DNA of 6,106 nt, taken from NCBI GenBank assembly GCA_036276695.1, contig DASUOI010000043.1, positions 1-6,106 of the forward strand, in the 5' to 3' direction. Positions 1-5,758 of this stretch are shown here, in pieces. Made by a program: the position numbers and the translations under genes. This DNA comes from JANWLD01 sp036276695. GTDB taxonomy: Bacteria > Patescibacteriota > Saccharimonadia > Saccharimonadales > 2-12-FULL-41-12. Position 1 is the stretch's first letter. Every line of letters begins with the position of its first letter. A model generated the notes under the pieces. The model was not told where the DNA came from and did no database searches. It saw only the letters and a list, made by a program, of their open reading frames with translations.

Positions 1-550
1 CATTGTTTATCTGGTGCAGGAACCCCAGTAATATAGCTGCATATACGGCCAGGTGTATACCGTACCAGTATTCGTACCGGAGTCGTTTCCTGACCATAGT
101 GATCGAGGCAATGATTACCCCCATAAGTAGCCAAAAAGCAAAAGATGCGAACAATACGAACGGATAGTACAATGCCTGGTCAATGTATTGGTGTATAAAA
201 GATATGTTATGCAGCTGTGAATGGCCCAAAGTTACGAAAGTCACATGGCCTATCAACAGCCAAAAAATCATATATCCGTTATATCTATGCAGGCGGTGTA
301 TCAAAGGCGTTCCGACATATCGTTCCAAAACCGGCAGCCTGCTCTGCAAGACAAACTGATGAAGTACCGATAGAGCACTCAGGAGTCCGAACAGCCCGCC
401 AATCCTTACCAGTGCTATTGCCGGGCTGGGAAAAACCAGCCCTGTGCTATCAAGCCAGACAAAGAATACGAAGCCCGCGTTAAGTCCGAAAGCAGAAAAA
501 ATGAGCGTTCTCATATTTTCTTGTTTTTTATCCGCCGGAGCCTTTGTCAT
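1..550 (-). CDS. Ferric reductase-like transmembrane (heme-binding) protein, N-terminal part
   Basis: Partial gene: the ATG is at 550-548 and the frame stays open for 183 codons to the left edge, so the C-terminus lies outside. It contains about five hydrophobic segments, near residues 15-34, 44-68, 92-108, 128-152 and 164-180. The helix beginning LHRYNGYMIFWLLIGH carries H88 and H102. The helix YGIHLAVYAAILLGFLH carries H166 and H179. Two His pairs spaced 14 and 13 residues apart are the bis-heme ligand pattern of the ferric reductase/NADPH oxidase domain (PF01794). Such proteins move electrons across the membrane from a cytoplasmic flavin/NAD(P)H domain, which would lie beyond the edge if present. 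There is no Shine-Dalgarno sequence; a TAAAAT box on the minus strand (563-558) lies 7 bases before the ATG, suggesting a leaderless message. A second in-frame ATG at codon 13 is a less likely start. The substrate (iron, oxygen or another acceptor) cannot be told. Confidence 0.85.
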   Translation of the reverse strand, partial: MTKAPADKKQENMRTLIFSAFGLNAGFVFFVWLDSTGLVFPSPAIALVRIGGLFGLLSALSVLHQFVLQSRLPVLERYVGTPLIHRLHRYNGYMIFWLLIGHVTFVTLGHSQLHNISFIHQYIDQALYYPFVLFASFAFWLLMGVIIASITMVRKRLRYEYWYGIHLAVYAAILLGFLHQINN

Positions 551-606
551 TGGAATTATTTTAACAGCTGGCTCATTTTCTTATAAAAAATGTATAATGT
601 TCACCA
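551..606. promoter_or_regulatory. Divergent promoter region, ferric-reductase-like gene / fbp
   Basis: This 56-base spacer must drive two divergent genes. On the plus strand a perfect TATAAT (593-598) is followed after 8 bases by the fbp ATG, so the predicted transcription start falls almost on the start codon. On the minus strand TAAAAT (563-558) lies 7 bases before the ATG of the left gene. No good -35 box is visible for either direction. Expected -35 positions (about 570-575 plus, 581-586 minus) lie between the two -10 boxes and overlap the opposing promoter, so the two polymerases would compete. CAGCTG (565-570) is a small palindrome inside. Positions are seen; promoter function is inferred. 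Confidence 0.55.
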
Positions 607-1563
607 ATGAACCTATCGCATTATCTTCTAGAGCATTTAGACGGAAATGATTCCCAAAAAGAGATTGGCCTAATCCTCTCCGACATCGCCAGCGCCGGGC
701 GTGAAATCGCTCATAGCGTCCAACGCTCCGGCCTGCTGGATCTTCACGGCGCAGCCGGCGGCGAGAACGTCCATGACGAGGAGGTCCAAAAACTGGATGA
801 AACCAGCAACGAGATAGTCAAAGATGTCCTGTCCGACAACGAACATATACTAGCCCTCGCCAGTGAGGAAGAAGAAGGCGTGGTAGATTGCTCCGAAGGT
901 AAAAATACCGGCTTCATAGCGGCGTTTGATCCGCTTGACGGTTCCAGCAATATAGATATAAACATGCCGGTCGGAACTATATTTTCCGTCCTGCCTACCA
1001 CCGGTAACTTCAAGGAAGATTTCCTTCAGCCCGCCAAGCACCAGGTTGCCGCCGGGTACATCTTATACAGCTCCAGTACGGTAATGGTCTTTAGCGTGGG
1101 CAAAGGGGTGCATGAGTTTACTCTGGACCCGGAAACCGGTGAATTCATCTTAACCAATGAAAATATAACCATGCCGGAAAATTCAGGCTATATTGCCTAC
1201 AACCCATATGTTTTGTATCAAATGTCGCCTGAGCGGGCAAAAGCTTATGAAAACCTGGTAAAGGAAACGCGTCGGTCTATGCGCTATGTAGGAGCAATGG
1301 TTGCCGATGTACATAGGACTCTTATGAAAGGCGGGTTTTTCGCCTACCCCGCCGTTGGCAAAAACGGCCAATATAAAGGCAAGCTTAGAATGCAGTACGA
1401 AGCCAAGCCTTTAGGGTGGCTGGTAGAACAAGCCGGCGGCAAAGCGCTTTTAAACGGCAAGCCAGCTAATAATCTGGTTCCTGCGGAGCTACACCAAAAA
1501 GTTTCTGTCGAGCTTGGCGACAGCGGTGTTATGGAACTGTTCGCAAAGCTTCTATCCGACTGA
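607..1563 (+). CDS. fbp: Fructose-1,6-bisphosphatase class I
   Basis: Cytoplasmic enzyme hydrolysing fructose-1,6-bisphosphate to fructose-6-phosphate and phosphate (EC 3.1.3.11), the committed gluconeogenic step. The 318 residues cover the family nearly end to end (usual length about 330-340). Visible signatures are SEEEE (86-90) and FDPLDGSSNID (107-117), which supply the acidic ligands for catalytic metals; NMPVGTIFSV (119-128); MRYVGAMVADVHRTL (225-239); and KGKLRMQYEAKPLGWLVEQAGG (257-278), split in the family between sugar and phosphate binding (Y264, E265). The start is the ATG at 607, which follows a TATAAT box by 8 bases; there is no Shine-Dalgarno sequence, so translation is probably leaderless. 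The gene ends in TGA and overlaps the convergent aldolase gene by 12 bases. The aldolase makes its substrate, so the two form a functional pair. No catalytic motif is missing; the slightly short length comes from the N-terminus and small loops. Confidence 0.96.
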   Translation: MNLSHYLLEHLDGNDSQKEIGLILSDIASAGREIAHSVQRSGLLDLHGAAGGENVHDEEVQKLDETSNEIVKDVLSDNEHILALASEEEEGVVDCSEGKNTGFIAAFDPLDGSSNIDINMPVGTIFSVLPTTGNFKEDFLQPAKHQVAAGYILYSSSTVMVFSVGKGVHEFTLDPETGEFILTNENITMPENSGYIAYNPYVLYQMSPERAKAYENLVKETRRSMRYVGAMVADVHRTLMKGGFFAYPAVGKNGQYKGKLRMQYEAKPLGWLVEQAGGKALLNGKPANNLVPAELHQKVSVELGDSGVMELFAKLLSD

Positions 1564-2439
1564 GGCTCGGTAGATACTTTCTATTGAAGCATCTAAAGTT
1601 TTGTTGAATTCTTCGTCTGACTGATTAGCAGATAGGCCTTCAGTGAGTGCCCGTGAAAAGCTTGCGATTAAACTTGAGTTTTGGGCCAGCTTGGCATTAG
1701 CCACTTCCCTGCTGTACCCTCCGGAAAGAGCAACGACCTTAAGCACGTTAGAATTATCTACCAGCACTTGGTAGAATCCCGGCGTATCGGGCAGGGTTAG
1801 TTTCAGCATAATCATCTGCTGTTCTTCCAAATTTTCAAGATGCTTCAAAATCTCAGACCTTAGCAGTTCTTCAGCTTGGGCTTTTTCGGGGCTGTTTATG
1901 TCCACTTCCGGCTCGACTATAGGCACTAGGCCATGGGCTAGAATCTGCTTAGCTACATCAAACTGCTGGTCAACGACTGCCTTCACTCCTTCTGGATTAG
2001 CCGTCTTTATGACGCTACGCATTTTGGTCCCGAAGATTCCAGCTTCTTTAGCTCTGTCCAGCAGTGCTTCCAGCTCCGGCATAGGCTTCATCACTTGCGC
2101 GCCGTTTTCCTCGTCTGCCAGGCCCTTATCTACCTTCAAGAATGGTACTACTTGTTTTTTCTCCCACAAGTATGTTGCCGTGGGTAAGTCTTCAACTTGC
2201 CTGTCCATCGTCATTTCAAAAAGTATCGCTCCTACTATACGCTCCCCGGTAAAGACCGGGCTGGATATTATCCGGCTCCGCATTGCGTGGACAAGGTCAA
2301 ACATTTCTTCTTCGTTTGAATACTGGTTTTCATCTACTCCGTATAGCTTCAGCGCTTTCGGCGTAGAGCCGCCGCTTTGGTCCAGTGCGGCTATAAAGCC
2401 TTTGCCTTCTCGTATTTTTGTCAGTTGGTCTGAATTCAT
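1552..2439 (-). CDS. fda: Fructose-bisphosphate aldolase class I
   Basis: Cytoplasmic Schiff-base aldolase interconverting fructose-1,6-bisphosphate with dihydroxyacetone phosphate and glyceraldehyde-3-phosphate (EC 4.1.2.13). The 295 residues match the bacterial class I family typified by staphylococcal FdaB in length and order. Seen: GKGFIAALDQSGGSTPKAL (12-30) with D20; VVPFLKVDKGL (97-107); FGTKMRS (136-142); VPIVEPEVDI (172-181); MLKLTLP (211-217), whose K213 is the expected Schiff-base lysine; and LSGGYSRE (238-245), the phosphate-binding loop. The ATG at 2439-2437 is set by a strong Shine-Dalgarno AGGAGG (2449-2444, 4 bases away). A promoter with TTGCGG and TACAAT separated by 17 bases lies just upstream. 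The 3' end overlaps fbp by 12 bases, tail to tail. Unlike fbp, this gene has a classical leader. With no phosphofructokinase in view, a gluconeogenic or reversible role is equally possible. Confidence 0.96.
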   Translation of the reverse strand: MNSDQLTKIREGKGFIAALDQSGGSTPKALKLYGVDENQYSNEEEMFDLVHAMRSRIISSPVFTGERIVGAILFEMTMDRQVEDLPTATYLWEKKQVVPFLKVDKGLADEENGAQVMKPMPELEALLDRAKEAGIFGTKMRSVIKTANPEGVKAVVDQQFDVAKQILAHGLVPIVEPEVDINSPEKAQAEELLRSEILKHLENLEEQQMIMLKLTLPDTPGFYQVLVDNSNVLKVVALSGGYSREVANAKLAQNSSLIASFSRALTEGLSANQSDEEFNKTLDASIESIYRASVG

Positions 2440-2443
2440 CTTC

Positions 2444-2449
2444 CCTCCT
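2444..2449 (-). promoter_or_regulatory. fda: Ribosome-binding site of the aldolase gene
   Basis: Minus-strand AGGAGG lies 4 bases before the ATG at 2439. It is a full Shine-Dalgarno match, in contrast with fbp and the other genes here that have none, and it fixes the aldolase start. Confidence 0.75.
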
Positions 2450-2462
2450 ATTTTCTCTAAGG

Positions 2463-2491
2463 ATTGTAGACAAAAGCAAGGATTGCCGCAA
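2463..2491 (-). promoter_or_regulatory. fda: Probable promoter of the aldolase gene
   Basis: Read on the minus strand, TTGCGG (2491-2486) and TACAAT (2468-2463) are separated by exactly 17 bases; the second matches the -10 consensus at five of six positions. The predicted transcription start near 2456 would leave a leader of about 17 bases containing the AGGAGG ribosome-binding site. This is the best complete -35/-10 pair in the window. Confidence 0.6.
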
Positions 2492-2495
2492 GCTT

Positions 2496-2535
2496 AGGAG
2501 GTTGTGTATGCAATAATGCTCATGCTTGCATAATG
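2496..2535 (+). other. Orphan Shine-Dalgarno with minimal ORF and near-direct repeats
   Basis: Between the divergent aldolase and 349-residue genes, AGGAGGT (2496-2502) stands 6 bases before ATG CAA TAA (2508-2516), a two-codon ORF. TGCAATAATG (2509-2518) and TGCATAATG (2527-2535) form a near-direct repeat 18 bases apart, with ATGCTTGCAT between and overlapping the second copy. This could be a leader mini-ORF or a repressor/activator site for the flanking divergent promoters. Either reading is inference; chance is quite possible. Confidence 0.25.
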
Positions 2536-2577
2536 TAAAAAGATATAGATAATTTGTTATATACATAAATTATGGAG
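2526..2577 (+). promoter_or_regulatory. Probable promoter and ribosome-binding site for the 349-residue gene
   Basis: TTGCAT (2526-2531) and GATAAT (2548-2553) are separated by 16 bases and could be the -35 and -10 boxes, predicting transcription from near 2560. GGAG (2574-2577) lies 8 bases before the ATG at 2586 and supports that start. The surrounding DNA is very AT-rich, so other -10-like hexamers exist and the promoter is less certain than the ribosome-binding site. Confidence 0.5.
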
Positions 2578-2585
2578 TAATAGTA

Positions 2586-3635
2586 ATGGCAACCTCTACA
2601 GAACCTAATCCTATAGCAATAAGGCAAGAGGGTGGCCCTAACTTTGAAGTTAACTCAGGTATAGCAAATTACTATACAGAGGTTCTGACCGAGCTTACAG
2701 GCAGAGGTGCCCCAGAAGCACCATATATTGCATTAGCTGCGGCTTCTGGCGGAAGCCACAACCAACCTCAGTTTAACGAACCAGTAGATTTTGCGGTTGG
2801 GCTAGCTAGAGATGTAGGGAAAGCAGCCGACTTGATCGCAGAAGGTAGTGGAGTTCCTATGCTTGGGATTAACTCTTCAGATTCTGGTTTAAGAGCTGGC
2901 TTGACCACTCCTGATAGTAGATTGATAGTTACTCAAAGCCCTCACTTCGATTTCGCTTATTCAGCCGAAATTGATTCTGCTGTGCCTGTGCTCCAGCGAG
3001 GAATACTGCATGGTAGAGAAACAGAGTATCATTGCGATGATCCTGAAAAAAGATTTGTCATTGATCCGCCAGGTCGAGTATTAACGGACGGCAAAGACCC
3101 AGCACGTCCTACGCTTAAAGCAGAGGTTGATCAAGTCATAGATACCGTACACCACGAAGGTATACTTGCTGTAGGCGAGAAAGCTACAGGCAGATTATTG
3201 GACGTGCTTGCTAAAAAAGAATTAGAAGATGACAGTGAAGCCCAAGAGGGATTCCGAGACAGTCTGGCTCTACTGACACTAGCTTATTTCAGAGAGCATG
3301 GTTATCAATTGGCTCCAAGCAGCTCTTCATTTGTCAGACAGGCTGGACATCAAGCAGTCAGTGCACTCGTTGCGGGTACCGCCGCTACTACATCAAAATG
3401 GCAGCATGAGATGCAAGAACAAATGAAGCATATGTTTCAGAGACTGGGAGGAGTGGATTTCAGACCCGAAGATTTCGATACTATAGTGCAAGGGGTCCTT
3501 AAGAGGATGGAAGACGACGGCACAAGAGACGCTTTTGCCACCACGGCTGGTATAAATGGCAGCACTGCTGAAGAAGCTGCCAAAGCTCAGACAGCAGGAT
3601 TTATGACAGGTCTTCTAGGCGTAAAACTCGGATAG
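2586..3635 (+). CDS. Uncharacterised 349-residue soluble protein
   Basis: I do not recognise this protein. It has no signal peptide or membrane helix, so it is probably cytoplasmic, and it contains one cysteine (C150). The N-terminal half is rich in Gly, Pro and Asp, with conspicuous stretches ASGGSHNQPQF (53-63), GVPMLGINSSDSGLRAG (89-105) and TQSPHFDFAYSAEID (116-130). Residues 140-170 carry several charged and His positions (H142, H149, D151, D152). From about 175 it becomes mainly helical: VDQVIDTVHHEGI, then SLALLTLAYFREHGY (226-240), an Ala-rich segment (251-270), KWQHEMQEQMKHMFQRLGG (271-289) and an Ala/Gly-rich tail. The His/Asp clusters could bind metal, but no known catalytic motif is complete, so no function is assigned. 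ATG 2586 is supported by GGAG 8 bases upstream. It stands alone: divergent from the aldolase gene, with a 350-base spacer after it. Confidence 0.85.
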   Translation: MATSTEPNPIAIRQEGGPNFEVNSGIANYYTEVLTELTGRGAPEAPYIALAAASGGSHNQPQFNEPVDFAVGLARDVGKAADLIAEGSGVPMLGINSSDSGLRAGLTTPDSRLIVTQSPHFDFAYSAEIDSAVPVLQRGILHGRETEYHCDDPEKRFVIDPPGRVLTDGKDPARPTLKAEVDQVIDTVHHEGILAVGEKATGRLLDVLAKKELEDDSEAQEGFRDSLALLTLAYFREHGYQLAPSSSSFVRQAGHQAVSALVAGTAATTSKWQHEMQEQMKHMFQRLGGVDFRPEDFDTIVQGVLKRMEDDGTRDAFATTAGINGSTAEEAAKAQTAGFMTGLLGVKLG

Positions 3636-3791
3636 GTATATCTTATATTTTGAAATTTTAGTAGGATTTATATTACGATTTTTTGCATGCGTTAAAAAGT
3701 TTTAAAATTTACTCCACAAATAAATAAAGAACCGCCTAAGCCACATGGTCTCTTGCAGTTCTTCTCTGTTAATAATAACAGACAGGCGATA
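3636..3791. other. AT-rich spacer with overlapping inverted repeats
   Basis: No convincing gene is seen in this stretch. The first 85 bases are AT-rich with runs of T and A (around GCATGC) but no strong GC stem followed by T, so I do not call a terminator. TCTGTTA (3765-3771) and TAACAGA (3776-3782) form a perfect 7-base stem with a 4-base loop just before the ATG at 3792. Its right arm, as TAACAGAC (3776-3783), can instead pair with GTCTGTTA (3809-3816). AAGAAC (3727-3732) also pairs with GTTCTT (3758-3763). No tRNA-like B box is present. Confidence 0.3.
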
Positions 3792-3942
3792 ATGTCGTCA
3801 AAGATGCAGTCTGTTACCCAAGCTCAAACCAGACTAGCTGGGCGCTAGCTTTGCCGGCGCTACAGGTTATGCTGTCTGGGAGTGGCGTAATGAATTACTG
3901 GAGAAGCTTTTGGCGCTGAAAAACAAACTTGGCTTTAAATGA
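3792..3942 (+). pseudogene. Possible small membrane-protein gene split by a one-base frameshift
   Basis: From ATG 3792 one frame reads MSSKMQSVTQAQTRLAGR and stops at TAG 3846. The next frame, just after its own TAG at 3835, reads LGASFAGATGYAVWEW, then RNELLEKLLALKNKLGFK to TGA 3940-3942. Removing one G from GGG at 3840-3842 joins them into 49 continuous codons: a polar start, a short Gly/Ala-rich hydrophobic segment (about residues 15-29) and a charged amphipathic helix. The second part looks protein-like (WEWRNELLEKLL), so I take this as a decayed or sequence-error-broken small gene. No family is recognised, there is no clear Shine-Dalgarno sequence, and the next promoter's TATAAT begins 13 bases after the stop. 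It could also be two chance open frames, or a true programmed frameshift, which nothing here supports. Confidence 0.4.
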
Positions 3943-3954
3943 ACACTAGTTTGT

Positions 3955-3960
3955 TATAAT
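3955..3960 (+). promoter_or_regulatory. TATAAT -10 box of the membrane-anchored protein gene
   Basis: A perfect TATAAT lies 28 bases before the ATG at 3989. No good -35 is seen at 16-18 bases. Transcription from about 3967 would give a leader of roughly 22 bases, which contains no Shine-Dalgarno sequence. Confidence 0.5.
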
Positions 3961-3988
3961 AAGCATTGAAAAGCATAAAAAATTTAAG

Positions 3989-4723
3989 ATGGAAAATAGC
4001 AATATACACGATTCCAAGGACGGCGAGCGTCCCCCTATAAGGGTTGTTAATGGCGAGGCTAAGCCTTCTAATGGCAAGAAAGCCAAGGTTTTATTAAGTT
4101 TGGCTGTCGTAGTCTTACTAGCTGGGCTGGGAGGCACCGGTTACTTGTACTCTCAGGAAAAAACAGATAACGAGGCCTTAAGCAGCCAGATAGTTGAGGC
4201 GGATTCGGAAGTTGGGTCGCTGCAGGAGCGCTTGGACGAGGTAAATGCCGAAGCTCTAAAGAAAGCAGACGAATCCAAAACAGCGTTGCCGAAGAATTAT
4301 AAAGAATATACGGACGCTGATAATAAGTTCAGCCTGTACTACCCTTCTGCATGGAAAGATTTCAAACCTAAGGTCACGGCTATTGATGATTATGAGGCCG
4401 AAAGGATATACAGCCCTACCGTTAAATACAACCAAGAGGAAGATGCATGGATCGTTACCAAATCAAACGGCGCTGAAGCGTATCCTAAGGATTCGTATTA
4501 CCAAGCGCCGGTTATCAGAAAAGACAGGAAGCTAACGGTTTATGACTTCAGTTTTGGCGAGGGCGGTTGTGCTAGATCCAAGCTGGTATTTATGGCCGGA
4601 AAGAATGCAGTAGAGCTGGAAAGCCCGCAAGCTTGTCATGACGGAGAGGGCGACGGCAATGGTCCCTTCGAAGTGCTGGATGCGCAGACAGAAGAAGTAG
4701 CTTTCAGTATAACTATTATTTAG
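3989..4723 (+). CDS. Membrane-anchored protein with coiled coil and extracytoplasmic domain
   Basis: 244 residues with the layout of a signal-anchor protein. A charged 33-residue N-terminus (GKKAK before the membrane) is followed by one hydrophobic helix, VLLSLAVVVLLAGLGGTGYL (34-53). Residues 57-95 are rich in Glu, Lys, Ala and Leu with heptad-like spacing (SLQERLDEVNAEALKKADE), a likely coiled coil. The outer domain begins with YTDADNKFSLYYPSAWKDF (107-125), a phrase common in small secreted domains of Gram-positive and CPR-type bacteria (N-K-F-S-x-x-Y-P-x-x-W). It contains just two cysteines, C194 and C216, which could form a disulfide outside the cell. Positive-inside charge places the C-terminus outside. 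The exact function is unknown. The ATG at 3989 lacks a Shine-Dalgarno sequence. An intrinsic terminator follows 12 bases after the stop, so the gene is probably monocistronic. Confidence 0.85.
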   Translation: MENSNIHDSKDGERPPIRVVNGEAKPSNGKKAKVLLSLAVVVLLAGLGGTGYLYSQEKTDNEALSSQIVEADSEVGSLQERLDEVNAEALKKADESKTALPKNYKEYTDADNKFSLYYPSAWKDFKPKVTAIDDYEAERIYSPTVKYNQEEDAWIVTKSNGAEAYPKDSYYQAPVIRKDRKLTVYDFSFGEGGCARSKLVFMAGKNAVELESPQACHDGEGDGNGPFEVLDAQTEEVAFSITII

Positions 4724-4735
4724 CCCTAAAAAGGC

Positions 4736-4763
4736 GAAAACAGGTCGGTGAAGACCTGTTTTC
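4736..4763 (+). terminator. Intrinsic terminator
   Basis: GAAAACAGGTC (4736-4746) and GACCTGTTTTC (4753-4763) form a perfect 11-base-pair stem around the six-base loop GGTGAA. The right arm ends in TTTT and the left arm begins with AAAA, so it could act in both directions. It closes the membrane-anchored protein gene and separates it from the AT-rich segment that follows. Confidence 0.85.
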
Positions 4764-4948
4764 TGAGAAAAGTACTTGTTTTACCTCACACTTTTCCTAT
4801 ACACCAATTTACTCCTACCCTATTTTTAAGTCAACGATAATTTTTAGGGCTGTGTAAAAAATGTGTACAATGCTGTGGATATATCGTGAGTATCAAGTCA
4901 GAACAAGTAAAAAGTAACCGAGGTGTATGTAACTGATATAATTACAGG
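4764..4948 (+). promoter_or_regulatory. Spacer and promoter of the DUF3800 gene
   Basis: A perfect TATAAT (4937-4942) lies 6 bases before the ATG at 4949, so the start codon is at or within a base or two of the predicted transcription start; no -35 or Shine-Dalgarno sequence is evident. The rest of the 185 bases is AT-rich. GGGCTGTGTAAAAAATGTG (4847-4865) resembles the kind of sequence seen at insertion-sequence ends, but no inverted partner is visible in the window. A short frame of 18 codons from ATG 4861 has no support and is not called. Confidence 0.5.
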
Positions 4949-5758
4949 ATGAAGGTAAAGAGTCCATTAACCCCGACTTACTATTTGTTTATTGATGAGT
5001 CAGGTGTGGCAAATCTAAATGACTTGAGTCCCCATTTTGTTTTAAGTACGGTTGTAATCAATAGAGACGATTTTAGAATTATTGAGGGCTATTTACGACT
5101 ATTTAAAAGGAGATATTTCAATGATGATTATAAAGTACTACATGCTACTGATATTTGCGAAAGACCATATAGTAAATACAGAAGATTAATAAAGCCTAAA
5201 AATGTGTATCATGCTTTTTTCGAAGACTTTGGGAATATTATAAGGAATATACCTATACAGTCCCGAATTTATCATGTCGAGAAGCAGAAAGTCTGCAAAA
5301 AATATAAATATATACCTGCCAAAGGTCGAAAACCGAAGAATATTGATAGTGAACATCCTTATGAAATATCGGCGATAGAAGCGATAAAAGATTACGCTCA
5401 ATTTTTACAGTCAATGAAAGCTACAGGAGAGATTGTGGTAGAAGCACGGCTAAAAAGTGATGCAAAATTTATATCTTACTTTGATGATTGTCGAACAGCA
5501 CATGCAATTGGACGACCGTTTAATCCCGACTATAAACTTATAAAAGATAGTATTCCTTCTGTGTTTTTTTGCAACAAATATGCTGGAAACAACGGAATAG
5601 AATTAGCTGATATGATTGCTTATTTTGCTTCAAGAAAAATTAATGGTGACCCAAAGAATAAGCTTAAAGTACCACCGCACATAATGGAAAAAACTTATAA
5701 TACAATAAAAAAATGCACCTTTGATGGTGCTTCGTTTATTAAAAAACCTAAGTTGTGA
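4949..5758 (+). CDS. DUF3800 domain-containing protein
   Basis: 269 residues with the DUF3800 pattern. The N-terminal strand YYLFIDESG (11-19) carries the hallmark D16-E17-S18-G19, followed by a second strand HFVLSTVVI (29-37) and helix, then HATDI (65-69). Near the C-terminus comes GIELADMIAYFASRK (216-230), the usual family ending with the conserved Asp (D221) in a 'LAD.IAY' helix; VVEARLKS (163-170) is another internal strand with acidic E166. The family is thought to have an RNase H-like fold and the acidic residues could hold metal, which suggests nuclease activity, but no member is well characterised and the reaction is not known. DUF3800 genes are common in phage, plasmid and defence neighbourhoods. 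Here the gene is distinctly AT-rich (19 G+C in 5041-5100, against 31 in 1321-1380 of fbp) and faces a transposase gene, which suggests transfer. Translation is probably leaderless. Confidence 0.85.
   Translation: MKVKSPLTPTYYLFIDESGVANLNDLSPHFVLSTVVINRDDFRIIEGYLRLFKRRYFNDDYKVLHATDICERPYSKYRRLIKPKNVYHAFFEDFGNIIRNIPIQSRIYHVEKQKVCKKYKYIPAKGRKPKNIDSEHPYEISAIEAIKDYAQFLQSMKATGEIVVEARLKSDAKFISYFDDCRTAHAIGRPFNPDYKLIKDSIPSVFFCNKYAGNNGIELADMIAYFASRKINGDPKNKLKVPPHIMEKTYNTIKKCTFDGASFIKKPKL

Noticed and set aside
217..650. Plus-strand frames of 88 and 68 codons before fbp
   Set aside because: They lie opposite the ferric-reductase-like gene and its promoter, whose His pattern shows that the minus strand is coding.
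1898..2497. 199-codon open frame on the plus strand opposite the aldolase gene
   Set aside because: Shadow of a highly conserved gene on the other strand. The product is Ser/Thr/Pro-rich with no protein-like domain and no ribosome-binding site.
3721..3763. Possible tRNA or small RNA in the spacer after the 349-residue gene
   Set aside because: No TTC-type B box, no acceptor stem and no CCA; only a 6-base inverted repeat with a 25-base loop.
3965..3988. Upstream in-frame ATT at 3965 as a leaderless start of the membrane-anchored protein
   Set aside because: It lies close after TATAAT, but ATT is a very poor start codon, especially for leaderless messages; ATG 3989 is kept.
4861..4917. 18-codon frame MCTMLWIYREYQVRTSKK before the DUF3800 gene
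   Set aside because: No ribosome-binding site or well-placed promoter, and length within chance for AT-rich DNA.
5715..5730. Hairpin GCACC-TTTGAT-GGTGC as terminator of the DUF3800 gene
   Set aside because: The stem has only 5 base pairs, lies inside the coding region before the stop, and is not followed by an uninterrupted T run.
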